Made by a program: the position numbers and the translations under genes. Of a DNA stretch of 64,000 nucleotides, positions 15,831-24,138 are shown piece by piece (the first letter of the stretch is position 1; every line of letters starts with the position of its first letter). Origin of the DNA: Vagococcus fluvialis bH819 (GTDB taxonomy: Bacteria; Bacillota; Bacilli; Lactobacillales; Vagococcaceae); the NCBI RefSeq assembly GCF_900163795.1, contig NZ_FWFD01000007.1, positions 124,001 to 188,000 of the forward strand. Reading direction: 5' to 3'. The notes under the pieces are model-generated. The model searched no databases and was not told the origin of the DNA. It was given only the letters and a program-made list of their open reading frames with translations.

Positions 15831-16524
15831 AGATGATCCAATGGTGGCAACACTTAATCAACAGTTTGTTGAAAATATATCACCAAAATGTCAAATAGAA
15901 AATGTACGCCAAACAAAAGATGGATTAAATATTATCCAAAAAGAAAAGGTTCGTTTGATTTTGTTAGATGTGTATTTACCAGAACAAACAGGTTTAGAAT
16001 TTTTAAAAGAATTACATGAACTAGGAATTAATATTCCGGTTATTTTAATCACCGCAGCTGATGATATGCATACTTTAGAAGAGGCGTTAAAACATAATGT
16101 CATTGATTATTTAATAAAGCCATTTACATTTGAACGGCTAAAAAAAGCATTTCAAAAATTTGAAATATTAGACAAAATGACAGATAAAAAAACAACGACG
16201 AATCAACAAGCTTTGGATGCTTTTTTTAATCATATGCCAAATAATAAGGTTGATAGTCATGATGAAGAAAAATTACCCAAGGGACTATCTCGATTAACAT
16301 TTAGCAAAGTAATCCAAGGAATAGAAAAAATACCGCAACCTTTCTCTACAGAAAACCTTTCAAAAGAAATAGGCTTATCAAGAATTTCAACTAAAAAGTA
16401 CATCACATTTTTAACGGAAATATTAGTTTTAATTGAAACCATGCAATATCAAGAAATCGGTCGACCGATTACCTTGTACAGGTTAGTAGATGATTATGAA
16501 GAGAAGGTTAGGGAATATTTGTAG
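15811..16524 (+). CDS. CitB/DctR-type response regulator
   Basis: Receiver domain (about 1-115) with acidic pocket EDD near the N-terminus, phospho-Asp in LILLDVYLP (near residue 51) and Lys in LIKPF. The C-terminal region has a winged HTH (FSTENLSKEIGLSRISTKKYITFL), as in CitB/DcuR-type regulators. It overlaps the kinase gene by 20 bp, so the two are coupled. The likely targets are the convergent dehydrogenase-permease genes downstream. This is inferred from location. Confidence 0.9.
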   Translation: MTILIIEDDPMVATLNQQFVENISPKCQIENVRQTKDGLNIIQKEKVRLILLDVYLPEQTGLEFLKELHELGINIPVILITAADDMHTLEEALKHNVIDYLIKPFTFERLKKAFQKFEILDKMTDKKTTTNQQALDAFFNHMPNNKVDSHDEEKLPKGLSRLTFSKVIQGIEKIPQPFSTENLSKEIGLSRISTKKYITFLTEILVLIETMQYQEIGRPITLYRLVDDYEEKVREYL

Positions 16525-16553
16525 AGAAGTTACTTAAAAAAATGATCACAATA

Positions 16554-16599
16554 AAAGAAGTCCAAGTAGAGAGATTCTTCTCTATTTGGACTTCTTTTT
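16554..16599. terminator. Bidirectional terminator between the response regulator and the dehydrogenase gene
   Basis: AAAGAAGTCCAAGTAGAGA pairs with TCTCTATTTGGACTTCTTTTT (one mismatch or wobble). It lies between convergent genes. Confidence 0.88.
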
Positions 16600-16603
16600 G
16601 CTG

Positions 16604-17611
16604 CTATACTAAGACCACTTTATTAACTGTTTCACCAACTGTTAAGACGTCGTTGAAGTTTTCGTAGCTTGTTTCGATCATGTTGCATAATGCTTCATCA
16701 GTGTTTGAACCAACGTGAGGTGTGACAAGGACACGTGGGTACATATCAACTAACATTTGAACCGTTGTATCTGGTAGTGGTTCCCATGGTTTGAATTCTT
16801 TGAAGAATAATGATTGTTCGTTAGCGAATACATCTGTTCCGAATCCTGATAACTTATCTGCTTGTAAGGCTTTAAGAATCGCTTCATTATCTTGTAATTC
16901 CCCACGAGCTGTGTTGATTAAAATTGCGCCATCTTTCATTTTACCGATAAATTCAGCGTCCACCATTTTGTCATTTTTTCCTGGGAAGTAAGGAACGTGT
17001 AAACTGACAATATCAGATTCAGTTAATAATTCATCTAATTCTTTATAAGTTAACGTCGCTTTAGCTTCTTCGTTTTCATAAATATCATAACCTAACACTT
17101 CAGCACCTAAACCTTTGAAAAGTTTCGCTTCCGTTAAACCGATTTTACCAGTGCCGATAATCCCAACTTTACAGTTACGGATCTCTTTACTAAACATTTC
17201 GCCATCCACTTTGAAGTTTTTATTAGCTGTTCTCATGGTTGTGTGAGCCGTTGATCTAAGTAACATCATGGCAAGTGTTAATGATAATTCAGCAATGGCG
17301 TTTGGAGAATAAGAAGGAACACGAGCAACTGACATGTTGAATTCCTCAGCAGCTTTTAAATCAATATGGTTAAAACCAACTGTCCGAGTGAAGACATATT
17401 TAATGCCTTCTTTCGCCATTTTTTCAATGTTTGTACGGTCCGCCGTACAGTTTCCACGTAATAATACCGCGTCATGATTTGCAAACGTTTCTGGGTTTTC
17501 AGAAGTTAATAAGTCTTCTATTAACGTTAAGTTAAAATTATATTTGTTTAATTGGTTGAAAAATGGTACTTCGTTTTCTCTTACACCGTAGCAAGCTATT
17601 TTTAAAGTCAT
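16604..17611 (-). CDS. D-2-hydroxyacid (D-lactate-type) dehydrogenase
   Basis: NAD-dependent enzyme reducing a 2-keto acid to the D-hydroxyacid, 335 residues. The cofactor loop VGIIGTGKIG lies near 147-156 with Asp in GYDIY favouring NAD. Catalytic Arg is in INTARGEL, the acidic partner is in the DVFANE region, and catalytic His is in VTPHVGSNT. The sequence is closest to D-LDH/D-hydroxyisocaproate dehydrogenase and VanH. No VanA/VanX-like genes are nearby, so a vancomycin role is unlikely. The permease gene lies 25 bp upstream on the same strand, so substrate uptake and reduction are probably linked. Strong ribosome site (AAAGGGG). Confidence 0.9.
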   Translation of the reverse strand: MTLKIACYGVRENEVPFFNQLNKYNFNLTLIEDLLTSENPETFANHDAVLLRGNCTADRTNIEKMAKEGIKYVFTRTVGFNHIDLKAAEEFNMSVARVPSYSPNAIAELSLTLAMMLLRSTAHTTMRTANKNFKVDGEMFSKEIRNCKVGIIGTGKIGLTEAKLFKGLGAEVLGYDIYENEEAKATLTYKELDELLTESDIVSLHVPYFPGKNDKMVDAEFIGKMKDGAILINTARGELQDNEAILKALQADKLSGFGTDVFANEQSLFFKEFKPWEPLPDTTVQMLVDMYPRVLVTPHVGSNTDEALCNMIETSYENFNDVLTVGETVNKVVLV

Positions 17612-17636
17612 GGTAAATATCCCCTTTAGTTTTTAA

Positions 17637-18692
17637 TTAAAATAATCCTGATTTACTAATAATTTCTAATACGACAATCCAAATTGGTGTCATGATAACT
17701 GCGGTAACTGTGGAAATTAGTGAACAGTTAGAAGCGAGTATTGCTTCTTTGTCAAAACTAATCGCATAAGCTGCAGCGACTGTGGCAGTAGGTGTTGCCA
17801 TCATAATAACGATAGTTGCTAAGGCCTCAAAGCTGACAGGTAAGATACCAGTTACTGTTAAAACAGTAAGTAAAATAATGTTAAGTGCTGGAACTAAGAT
17901 AACTTTAGCGAAGCTGTAATACCAAGAAGTTTTATCCGTCGCTGCTTTTTTAAAGCTAACTTCTCCAAGAGTGGCACCAATAGCAAGCCAAGCAAGTGGT
18001 GATGCTAAACCCGCTAAGAAAGTCATTGGTTTGAATAACCAGATTGCCGTTTGGTCAATTCTTAAAAAGGCAACTTGTTGTGTCGCACCATCAAGTCCTG
18101 CAACAGTTACTTGTGGCATATAGCCTTGGAAAACCCAGATGAAAAGACCCGCAAATGTGGCTAAAACGATTGGATTTAAGAACATTGTTTTGATATTTTT
18201 TAATTCCATTTTTAGACCACTCATTTTGATGTAACCATATGAGTATAAGAAAATACGGTAACCAATGTTGAAGATTGAGCTGAACATTACACCAACTGGA
18301 CCGTAGATGGCACTAACGATTGGTGTACCAAAGAATGTTGTTGATCCAAAAATAGTTAACACACGTAAAGTATCTTGTTTGTCACCTTTATATTTCATAA
18401 ATAATGGCTTAGAAGCAAAGATTAAGATAACGTAGATAATTAAGCCCCAGATTAAAACGTTCATTCCTTGTTTTAATGTTTCTCCATCAATGTCTTGCAT
18501 AAAAGCATTGAAAGCTAAAGCAGGTAAGGCAACGGTTAAAACTACTTTTGTTAATATTTTTCCAACTTGATCAGTGAATATACCTTTCTTACGACAAAAG
18601 AATCCGAGTAAGATGATAAAAATAGTTGATGTAATGGCACTAATAATATTCATGTCTGTTAAGGTAGCTTTTATAATTTCTCCAAAGTTCAT
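17637..18692 (-). CDS. AEC-family permease (auxin efflux carrier/malate permease type)
   Basis: A ten-helix membrane carrier of 351 residues. Family marks include FFCRKKGIFTDQVGKILTKVVLTVALPALAFNAF in helix 1-2 and a C-terminal conserved VIMMATPTATVAAAYAISF. In lactic bacteria this family includes the malate permease MleP. I placed the start at the ATG (18692) with GGAGG 6-7 bp upstream, since the 19 upstream in-frame residues lack a ribosome site. First gene of the permease-dehydrogenase operon, probably controlled by the CitA/CitB-type pair. Confidence 0.88.
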   Translation of the reverse strand: MNFGEIIKATLTDMNIISAITSTIFIILLGFFCRKKGIFTDQVGKILTKVVLTVALPALAFNAFMQDIDGETLKQGMNVLIWGLIIYVILIFASKPLFMKYKGDKQDTLRVLTIFGSTTFFGTPIVSAIYGPVGVMFSSIFNIGYRIFLYSYGYIKMSGLKMELKNIKTMFLNPIVLATFAGLFIWVFQGYMPQVTVAGLDGATQQVAFLRIDQTAIWLFKPMTFLAGLASPLAWLAIGATLGEVSFKKAATDKTSWYYSFAKVILVPALNIILLTVLTVTGILPVSFEALATIVIMMATPTATVAAAYAISFDKEAILASNCSLISTVTAVIMTPIWIVVLEIISKSGLF

Positions 18693-18737
18693 GTTTTTCC
18701 TCCGATATGTGTTTTTAATCACAATTATTAATATAAT

Positions 18738-18781
18738 AAACATGGCCATGTTTACTTGATATATGTATCTTAAATCAAGTA
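18738..18781. promoter_or_regulatory. Two inverted repeats upstream of the AEC permease
   Basis: A perfect 16-bp palindrome AAACATGGCCATGTTT (18738-18753) and an inverted repeat TACTTGAT/ATCAAGTA (18753-18760 and 18774-18781) lie 45-90 bp before the permease start. They are candidate regulator sites for the permease operon or for the divergent arsR-like gene. Which protein binds is unknown. Confidence 0.5.
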
Positions 18782-18865
18782 TGTGATAATTTGAACAATA
18801 TGTAATTAAGTGAAACTAAAGTAACTTATGTAAGTGAATAAAATCACTAATAAAAACGTGTTTAC

Positions 18866-18917
18866 TTGACTATGGAAGTGAAATCTTTTATATTTACATA
18901 GATAATTATCTATGTAA
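18866..18917 (+). promoter_or_regulatory. arsR promoter and 24-bp palindromic operator
   Basis: The -35 TTGACT (18866-18871), 17-bp spacer and -10 TATATT (18889-18894) are followed by a perfect 24-bp palindrome at 18894-18917 with half-site TTACATAGATAA. Location over the transcription start fits repression by the ArsR-type product of the first gene. Confidence 0.85.
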
Positions 18918-18928
18918 GGAGGAGGAAT

Positions 18929-19219
18929 ATGGATTACGATAAAGTTTCTGTCGTTTTAAAAGCAATGGCAGACCCTAAGAGGCTAAAAATTATTCATCTT
19001 CTATCTAATGGAACGATGTGTGCTTGTGAGGTTTTAGAGCACTTTGATTTTACTCAACCGACACTATCTCATCATATGAAAGTATTAGAAAAAGCAGATA
19101 TTGTTTCTATGAATAAAAAAGGTCAGTGGCATCATTATGAACTAAAAGAAGAGTTTTTAAATCAAACGATGAGTACAATTGAAGAATTACTACAGGTAAA
19201 TAAGGAGAGTAAAGAATGA
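18929..19219 (+). CDS. ArsR-family metal/metalloid-responsive repressor
   Basis: A 96-residue winged-helix repressor. The recognition helix is TQPTLSHHMKVLEKADIV and the N-terminal helix carries TMCACEVLEHF, the Cys-x-Cys sensor position used by ArsR for arsenite and antimonite. So a thiophilic ligand is plausible. It is unusual that it heads an operon with an ABC-2 exporter instead of ArsB or a P-type ATPase. It is preceded by a perfect 24-bp palindrome and AGGAGGAGG, and overlaps the next gene by 4 bp. Confidence 0.88.
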   Translation: MDYDKVSVVLKAMADPKRLKIIHLLSNGTMCACEVLEHFDFTQPTLSHHMKVLEKADIVSMNKKGQWHHYELKEEFLNQTMSTIEELLQVNKESKE

Positions 19220-20151
19220 GCTATGCAATAGAGATTAAGGATTTAAAAAAGAAATATGCAACAGGTGTTGAAGCGTTAAAGGGGATTGATTTAACTGTGG
19301 AGGCTGGCGACTTTTATGCCTTGCTCGGTCCCAATGGTGCTGGAAAATCAACAACGATTGGCATTATAACGTCATTAGTCAATAAAACATCGGGAAAAGT
19401 TAAAGTCTTTGATTATGATATTGATAATCAACTAGTTCAAGCTAAGCAACAAATTGGCTTAGTTCCCCAGGAATTTAATTTTAATCCCTTTGAAACGGTG
19501 CAACAGATTGTAGTCAATCAAGCAGGATATTATGGTGTTTCTAGAAAAGAAGCCTTAATCAGAAGTGAAAAATATCTCAAGCAATCAGATTTGTGGGAGA
19601 AAAGAGATGTTCGTGCTAGGATGTTGTCCGGTGGAATGAAGCGTCGTTTGATGATTGCTAGAGCCTTAATGCATGAACCAAAATTACTTATATTAGATGA
19701 ACCAACGGCTGGTGTTGATATCGAGTTACGCCGTGATATGTGGCAGTTTTTACGAGAATTAAATGAAGCAGGAACGACCATTATTTTGACGACTCATTAC
19801 TTAGAGGAAGCAGAGATGTTGTGCCGAAATATTGGCATTATCCAATCAGGAGAGTTAATTGAAAACACAAGCATGAAAGAATTATTATCTAAATTACAAT
19901 CAGAAACGTTTATTTTAGATTTAGCTCCAACTGAAAATATACCTGTGATAAAAGGTTATGAAAATTCTTTCGATGGTCAATTAACGTTATCTGTGGAAGT
20001 CAAAAAAGAGCAAGGAATGAATGATATTTTTGCTCAATTAACAGAACAAGGAATCACAGTGCAATCTATGCGCAATAAATCAAATCGGTTAGAAGAATTA
20101 TTCTTAAAAATTACAGAAGAAAAGCAACCAGTGGAGGAGAATCATGCGTAG
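19216..20151 (+). CDS. ABC-2 type exporter ATP-binding protein
   Basis: 311 residues with an N-terminal nucleotide-binding domain (Walker A GPNGAGKST, signature MLSGGMKRRL, Walker B LLILDEPTAGVD, H-loop TTHY) and a C-terminal extension (about 225-311) typical of DrrA/CcmA-like subunits. It forms an exporter with the next gene. Overlaps of 4 and 8 bp with its neighbours show tight coupling. The substrate is unknown; control by an ArsR-type protein suggests a metal- or stress-linked role. Confidence 0.9.
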   Translation: MSYAIEIKDLKKKYATGVEALKGIDLTVEAGDFYALLGPNGAGKSTTIGIITSLVNKTSGKVKVFDYDIDNQLVQAKQQIGLVPQEFNFNPFETVQQIVVNQAGYYGVSRKEALIRSEKYLKQSDLWEKRDVRARMLSGGMKRRLMIARALMHEPKLLILDEPTAGVDIELRRDMWQFLRELNEAGTTIILTTHYLEEAEMLCRNIGIIQSGELIENTSMKELLSKLQSETFILDLAPTENIPVIKGYENSFDGQLTLSVEVKKEQGMNDIFAQLTEQGITVQSMRNKSNRLEELFLKITEEKQPVEENHA

Positions 20152-20914
20152 TCTTTATTTTACAGCATTAAAAAGTTTAGCAGTTAAAGAAACGAATCGT
20201 TACTTGAGAATTTGGGTTCAAACCCTTGTGCCACCAGTTATTACAACTTCGCTATATTTTGTGATTTTTGGAAAAATGATAGGTGGACGAATTGGAGAAA
20301 TGGGTGGATTTTCATACATGGAATTTATCGTTCCAGGTTTGATTATGATGTCGGCTATTACAAGTTCATATTCTAATGTCTCTTCTTCTTTCTTCTCCCA
20401 AAAATTTCAAAAGAACATTGAAGAGTTGCTCGTTGCTCCAGTTCCCACACATATTATTATTTGGGGATTTGTCATTGGTGGGGTAGGCCGAAGTTTATTA
20501 GTAGGAACCCTAGTTACGATCATTTCACTTTTATTTGTTCCATTGAATGTATTCTCATGGTCAATCGTGATTGTTACATTACTTATGACAGCAATTTTAT
20601 TTTCATTAGCAGGTTTAATTAATGGTATTTTTGCCCAATCATTTGATGATGTGTCGATTATTCCAACCTTTGTTTTACAACCGTTAACCTATCTCGGAGG
20701 AGTGTTTTACTCAATTTCGATGTTGCCACCGATTTGGCAAGCAGTCTCTAAAGTAAATCCGATTGTGTATATGATTTCTGGATTTAGATACGGATTTTTA
20801 GGTATGGAAGATGTGTCCTTAGTTATTTCAATGTCGATTTTAATTGTCTTCATCGTCGTACTATACAGTGTTTGTTGGTACCTGATTGAAAAAGGAAGAG
20901 GATTAAGAAGTTAA
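20144..20914 (+). CDS. ABC-2 type exporter permease
   Basis: 256 residues and about six membrane helices, with the ABC-2 segment GGFSYMEFIVPGLIMMSAITSSYSNVSSSFF and a C-terminal region YLGGVFYSISMLPPIWQAVSKVNPIVYMISGFRYG as in DrrB/NodJ permeases. It is the membrane partner of the preceding ATPase. Its TAA stop codon is the first codon of a copy of the dispersed repeat. Confidence 0.9.
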   Translation: MRSLYFTALKSLAVKETNRYLRIWVQTLVPPVITTSLYFVIFGKMIGGRIGEMGGFSYMEFIVPGLIMMSAITSSYSNVSSSFFSQKFQKNIEELLVAPVPTHIIIWGFVIGGVGRSLLVGTLVTIISLLFVPLNVFSWSIVIVTLLMTAILFSLAGLINGIFAQSFDDVSIIPTFVLQPLTYLGGVFYSISMLPPIWQAVSKVNPIVYMISGFRYGFLGMEDVSLVISMSILIVFIVVLYSVCWYLIEKGRGLRS

Positions 20915-21089
20915 TAAGAGTGGTGAAAATGGCGTTTAGCTCCGAGCAACTGGAAGAAATGAAAAATAATTCTCGCTTTTTGAATTGATTTTCCTTTCTG
21001 AAGTTGTTGAAGGAGCTGCCATTTGAACCCGGACTAATAAGAGTGGTGAAAATGGCGTTTAGCTCTGAGCAACTGGAAGAAATGAAAAA
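20912..21089 (+). repeat. Dispersed intergenic repeat, copy D (one and a half units)
   Basis: Two near-identical 55-bp blocks (20912-20966 and 21035-21089) start TAATAAGAGTGGTGAAAATG and hold GCGTTTAGCTC and GAGCAACTGGAAGAAATG. They differ at about one base. Between them lies a 68-bp spacer with TTTTTGAATTGATT and CTGAAGTTGTTGAAGGAGC. The first block begins exactly at the stop codon of the ABC-2 permease. Confidence 0.85.
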
Positions 21090-21191
21090 GAGTAGCAGCT
21101 ATAGTTGAATAGTTGTTATTCTTTTTTTGAATTGAGAAAGCGTATACAAAAAAAGGTTGCTATCGTATGATGAAAAAGAGGAGTGAAATTA

Positions 21192-22073
21192 ATGAGAAGA
21201 AAGATAGGGAAGATAGGTTTAGTTGTTGTCGCTATCATTTGGGGAACTGGTTTTGTAGCAACAGCGCTAGCATTAGATAACTACACACCGTATCAAATTT
21301 TGGCAATTCGTTTTACTGTGGCTTTCATTATTTTATTTCTAATTAATCTGAAAAAATTAAACACCTTATCTAAAAAGACTTTATTTAGAGGAAGCCTCTT
21401 AGGAACTGTTTTATTTTTGGCATTCGCCTTTCAAACAGTAGGGCTTCAATATACAACAGCTTCAAAAAATGCTTTCTTAACAGCCGTTAATGTCGTCATA
21501 GTACCTTTTTTAAGCTTTTTGGTTTTGAAAAAGAAACTACCTATCAAAAACTTTATTGGTAGTTTTATCACACTTATTGGGATTGGGCTATTATCATTAA
21601 CAAGTTCAATTAGTGGCTTTAATTTTGGTGATATTCTTACTTTGGTTTGTGCTCTTTTTTTCGCCTTGCAAATTTTTGTGACAGATCTTTTTGTGGCGGA
21701 AGAAGAAACGTGGGCGTTGATGTTACTTCAAATGGGAGCAGCTGCTCTGCTATCATGGGTCACTCTTTTTATTACAGGGGAAAGTGCTATCGACTACCAA
21801 CCGATTAATTTACTACCAGTTCTATATTTAGGATTAGCAAGCACCTTACTAGCATACTTCCTTCAAACTGTCTCGCAAAAATATACGACTAGTTCAGAAG
21901 CAGCGATTATTTTATCAACAGAAGCTTTTTTTGGCATGTTAGGTTCAGTTCTTTTATTAAATGAAGAGATATCAATGAATATGTTAATTGGTGGGGTATT
22001 GATTTTTATTGGTATTTTAGTGGTTGAACTGGATTTTGGAAATAAATTGAAAATTAATAATAGTAATACTTAG
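21192..22073 (+). CDS. EamA/DMT-family transporter
   Basis: Ten-helix membrane transporter of 293 residues with two EamA repeats. Marks include GTGFVATALALDNYTPYQILAIRF in the first repeat and STLLAYFLQTVSQKYTTSSEAAIILSTEAFFGMLGSVLLLNEEI in the second. The substrate is unknown (metabolite or drug). The start ATG at 21192 has GAGGAG 8 bp before it; the GTG three codons earlier overlaps that site. Confidence 0.87.
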   Translation: MRRKIGKIGLVVVAIIWGTGFVATALALDNYTPYQILAIRFTVAFIILFLINLKKLNTLSKKTLFRGSLLGTVLFLAFAFQTVGLQYTTASKNAFLTAVNVVIVPFLSFLVLKKKLPIKNFIGSFITLIGIGLLSLTSSISGFNFGDILTLVCALFFALQIFVTDLFVAEEETWALMLLQMGAAALLSWVTLFITGESAIDYQPINLLPVLYLGLASTLLAYFLQTVSQKYTTSSEAAIILSTEAFFGMLGSVLLLNEEISMNMLIGGVLIFIGILVVELDFGNKLKINNSNT

Positions 22074-22074
22074 G

Positions 22075-22133
22075 GTGTTGCAGAAGTCGTTTCGGTGGGA
22101 ATAAGCTGAACACTTCTGTCACACTTTTTTTTT
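22075..22133 (+). terminator. Terminator after the EamA gene
   Basis: GTGTTGCAGAAGT pairs imperfectly with ACTTCTGTCACAC, followed by nine T. The 3' arm AGCTGAACACTTCTGTCACA is nearly identical to the right arm of the hairpin at 30304-30356, so these are two members of one hairpin family. Confidence 0.75.
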
Positions 22134-22141
22134 AATAGTCG

Positions 22142-22198
22142 TTGACAACACGAAAATAGTCTGATATCATTCATTCTTGTAAAGCGTAATGATTACGA
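22142..22198 (+). promoter_or_regulatory. adcA promoter with Zur box
   Basis: The -35 TTGACA (22142-22147), 17-bp spacer and -10 TATCAT (22165-22170) are followed by GCGTAATGATTACGA (22184-22198), which matches the Bacillus-type Zur operator TCGTAATnATTACGA at all but one position. Its position downstream of the start predicts repression when zinc is plentiful. Confidence 0.85.
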
Positions 22199-22224
22199 TT
22201 TAAAAAAGATGTGGAGGATGAGTA

Positions 22225-23787
22225 ATGAAGAAACGACTATTTTTAGGTCTATTTATAATAGGATTAATGGGTATTATAAGCGCATGTGGTACGGGAAATA
22301 AAAAAGAAGTTGATAAGAATAAACTTCAAATTATGACGAGTTTTTATCCTATGTATGATTTTACAAAACATATTGTGGGGGATGAAGTGGAGGTAAGTTT
22401 ATTAATTTCTGCTGGAACAGAAGCTCATGATTATGAGCCGTCAGCTAAAGATATGAAGAAAATTCAAGATTCAGATGCTTTTGTCTATAACAATGAAAAC
22501 ATGGAAACATGGGTTCCTTCAATGGAAACAACGTTAAAGGAAGGTAAAGTTAAGGCTATTAAAGCAACTGAAAATATGGTTTTACTTCCAGGAAGTGAGG
22601 AGGGGCATCATCATGAGCACGGGGAACATAAACATGATGAAAAAGAAGGTCATGATCATAGCGAAGAAGAGCATGGGCATTCTCACGCTTTTGACCCACA
22701 CGTTTGGTTGGCTCCCAGTTTAGCCATTAAAGAAGTTAAAGAGATTAGTGATCAGTTAATTAAACAATTTCCAGATAAAAAGGAAGCATTTACTAAAAAT
22801 ACAGAAGAGTATATTAAAGAGTTAGAAGCTTTAGATGCGAACTATCAAGAAACATTAGCAAATGCGAAACAGAAAAATTTTGTGACGCAACATGCTGCTT
22901 TTGGTTATCTAGCCATGGAATATGGTTTAAATCAAGTGCCGATTGCAGGATTATCCCCTGATCAAGAACCTTCAGCAGCTAAATTAGTAGAACTAAAAAA
23001 ATATGTTGAAGAAAATAAGATTAAATATATTTATTTTGAATCAAATGCCTCAGATGCAGTGGCTAAAACTTTAGCCAAGGAAACAAAAGTTGAATTGTTA
23101 GTGTTAAACACATTGGAAGGATTATCAGATAAGGATATTAAAGAAGGAAAAAATTATGTCTCTGTTATGACTGATAATTTAGAAGCTTTAAGTAAAACAA
23201 CAGGTAACAATAATCAAAATACAATTGCTGTAAAAGAAAAAGAAAAAACATTACAAGACGGTTATTTTGAAGATGATGAAATAAATGATAGACCATTAGC
23301 AAACTGGGAAGGTCAGTGGCAATCAGTTTATCCCTATGTATTAGATGGGACACTGGATCAAGTGTTTGATTATAAAGCAAAAATTAATAAAGACAAATCA
23401 GCCAAAGAATATAAAACTTACTATCAAGCAGGTTATGAAACTAAAATAAATAAGATTGAGATAGCAGGGAATGAAATAACATATATCGATAGTTCAGGTA
23501 AAAAAATGTCTTCAGAATATAAATATTCTGGTTATAAAATTTTAACCTATGATAAAGGCAATCGAGGCGTTCGTTATTGTTTTGAAGCAGAAAATCCGAG
23601 TGATGGAGCCTTTAAATATATTCAATTTAGTGACCACACGATTACTGATACCAAAGTGGAACATTTCCATTTGTATTTTGGAAATGAAAGTCATGAAAAA
23701 TTATATAACCAGTTAGATAATTGGCCTACCTATTATCATAATGATTTATCAGGTAAAGAGATAGCCCAAGAAATGTTAGCTCATTAA
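22225..23787 (+). CDS. adcA: Zinc-binding lipoprotein AdcA with fused ZinT domain
   Basis: Extracellular zinc-capture protein of the AdcABC importer. A lipoprotein signal ends at a lipobox (GIISAC). The ZnuA-like domain (about 30-330) has a His/Glu-rich zinc loop (EEGHHHEHGEHKHDEKEG...HSHAF) and ligand motifs DPHVWLAP and QHAAFGY. The ZinT-like domain (about 340-520) begins with DGYFEDDEINDRPLANWEGQWQSVYPY. The 520-residue length fits streptococcal AdcA. No AdcBC genes are adjacent, so the membrane part is encoded elsewhere. It is first in a Zur-controlled operon with genes that all serve zinc starvation. Confidence 0.95.
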   Translation: MKKRLFLGLFIIGLMGIISACGTGNKKEVDKNKLQIMTSFYPMYDFTKHIVGDEVEVSLLISAGTEAHDYEPSAKDMKKIQDSDAFVYNNENMETWVPSMETTLKEGKVKAIKATENMVLLPGSEEGHHHEHGEHKHDEKEGHDHSEEEHGHSHAFDPHVWLAPSLAIKEVKEISDQLIKQFPDKKEAFTKNTEEYIKELEALDANYQETLANAKQKNFVTQHAAFGYLAMEYGLNQVPIAGLSPDQEPSAAKLVELKKYVEENKIKYIYFESNASDAVAKTLAKETKVELLVLNTLEGLSDKDIKEGKNYVSVMTDNLEALSKTTGNNNQNTIAVKEKEKTLQDGYFEDDEINDRPLANWEGQWQSVYPYVLDGTLDQVFDYKAKINKDKSAKEYKTYYQAGYETKINKIEIAGNEITYIDSSGKKMSSEYKYSGYKILTYDKGNRGVRYCFEAENPSDGAFKYIQFSDHTITDTKVEHFHLYFGNESHEKLYNQLDNWPTYYHNDLSGKEIAQEMLAH

Positions 23788-23799
23788 GGAGGAATAAGA

Positions 23800-24069
23800 A
23801 TGGCAAAAAAATCTAAAATAGCTAAACTTGAAAAACAAAAAGATTTAGTTGGAAAATATGCAGAGATTCGTTATGAATTGAAACAAAATGGCGATTATGA
23901 AGGGTTGAGAAAACTCCCTAAAGATGCCAATCCTAATCGCCTAAGATTAAGAGATGAAATTGATGGACGACCTCGTGGCTACATGCGAAAATTTGGAATG
24001 TCCCGAATTAACTTTAGAAAATTAGCATATGAAGGTCAAATACCAGGTGTAAAAAAAGCGAGTTGGTAG
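23800..24069 (+). CDS. rpsN: Ribosomal protein S14, zinc-independent paralogue
   Basis: An 89-residue S14 with the conserved core [33 protein letters not shown] at the C-terminus. The two CxxC pairs of the short zinc form (61 residues) are absent. Such C-minus paralogues are made under zinc limitation so that zinc ribosomal proteins can be replaced. Its place 12 bp behind adcA, in a transcript with a Zur box, fits that role. Confidence 0.94.
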   Translation: MAKKSKIAKLEKQKDLVGKYAEIRYELKQNGDYEGLRKLPKDANPNRLRLRDEIDGRPRGYMRKFGMSRINFRKLAYEGQIPGVKKASW

Positions 24070-24138
24070 TTAAAAAGTAAAAATAAATGATAAGATAGGA
24101 TCAGAAAATTATTAGTTGAATAACGAGGAGGAAACAAA

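Noticed and set aside
16604-17611. VanH-like dehydrogenase as part of a vancomycin-resistance cluster
   Set aside because: No VanA/B-type ligase or VanX nearby; the neighbours are an AEC permease and a CitA/CitB-type system.
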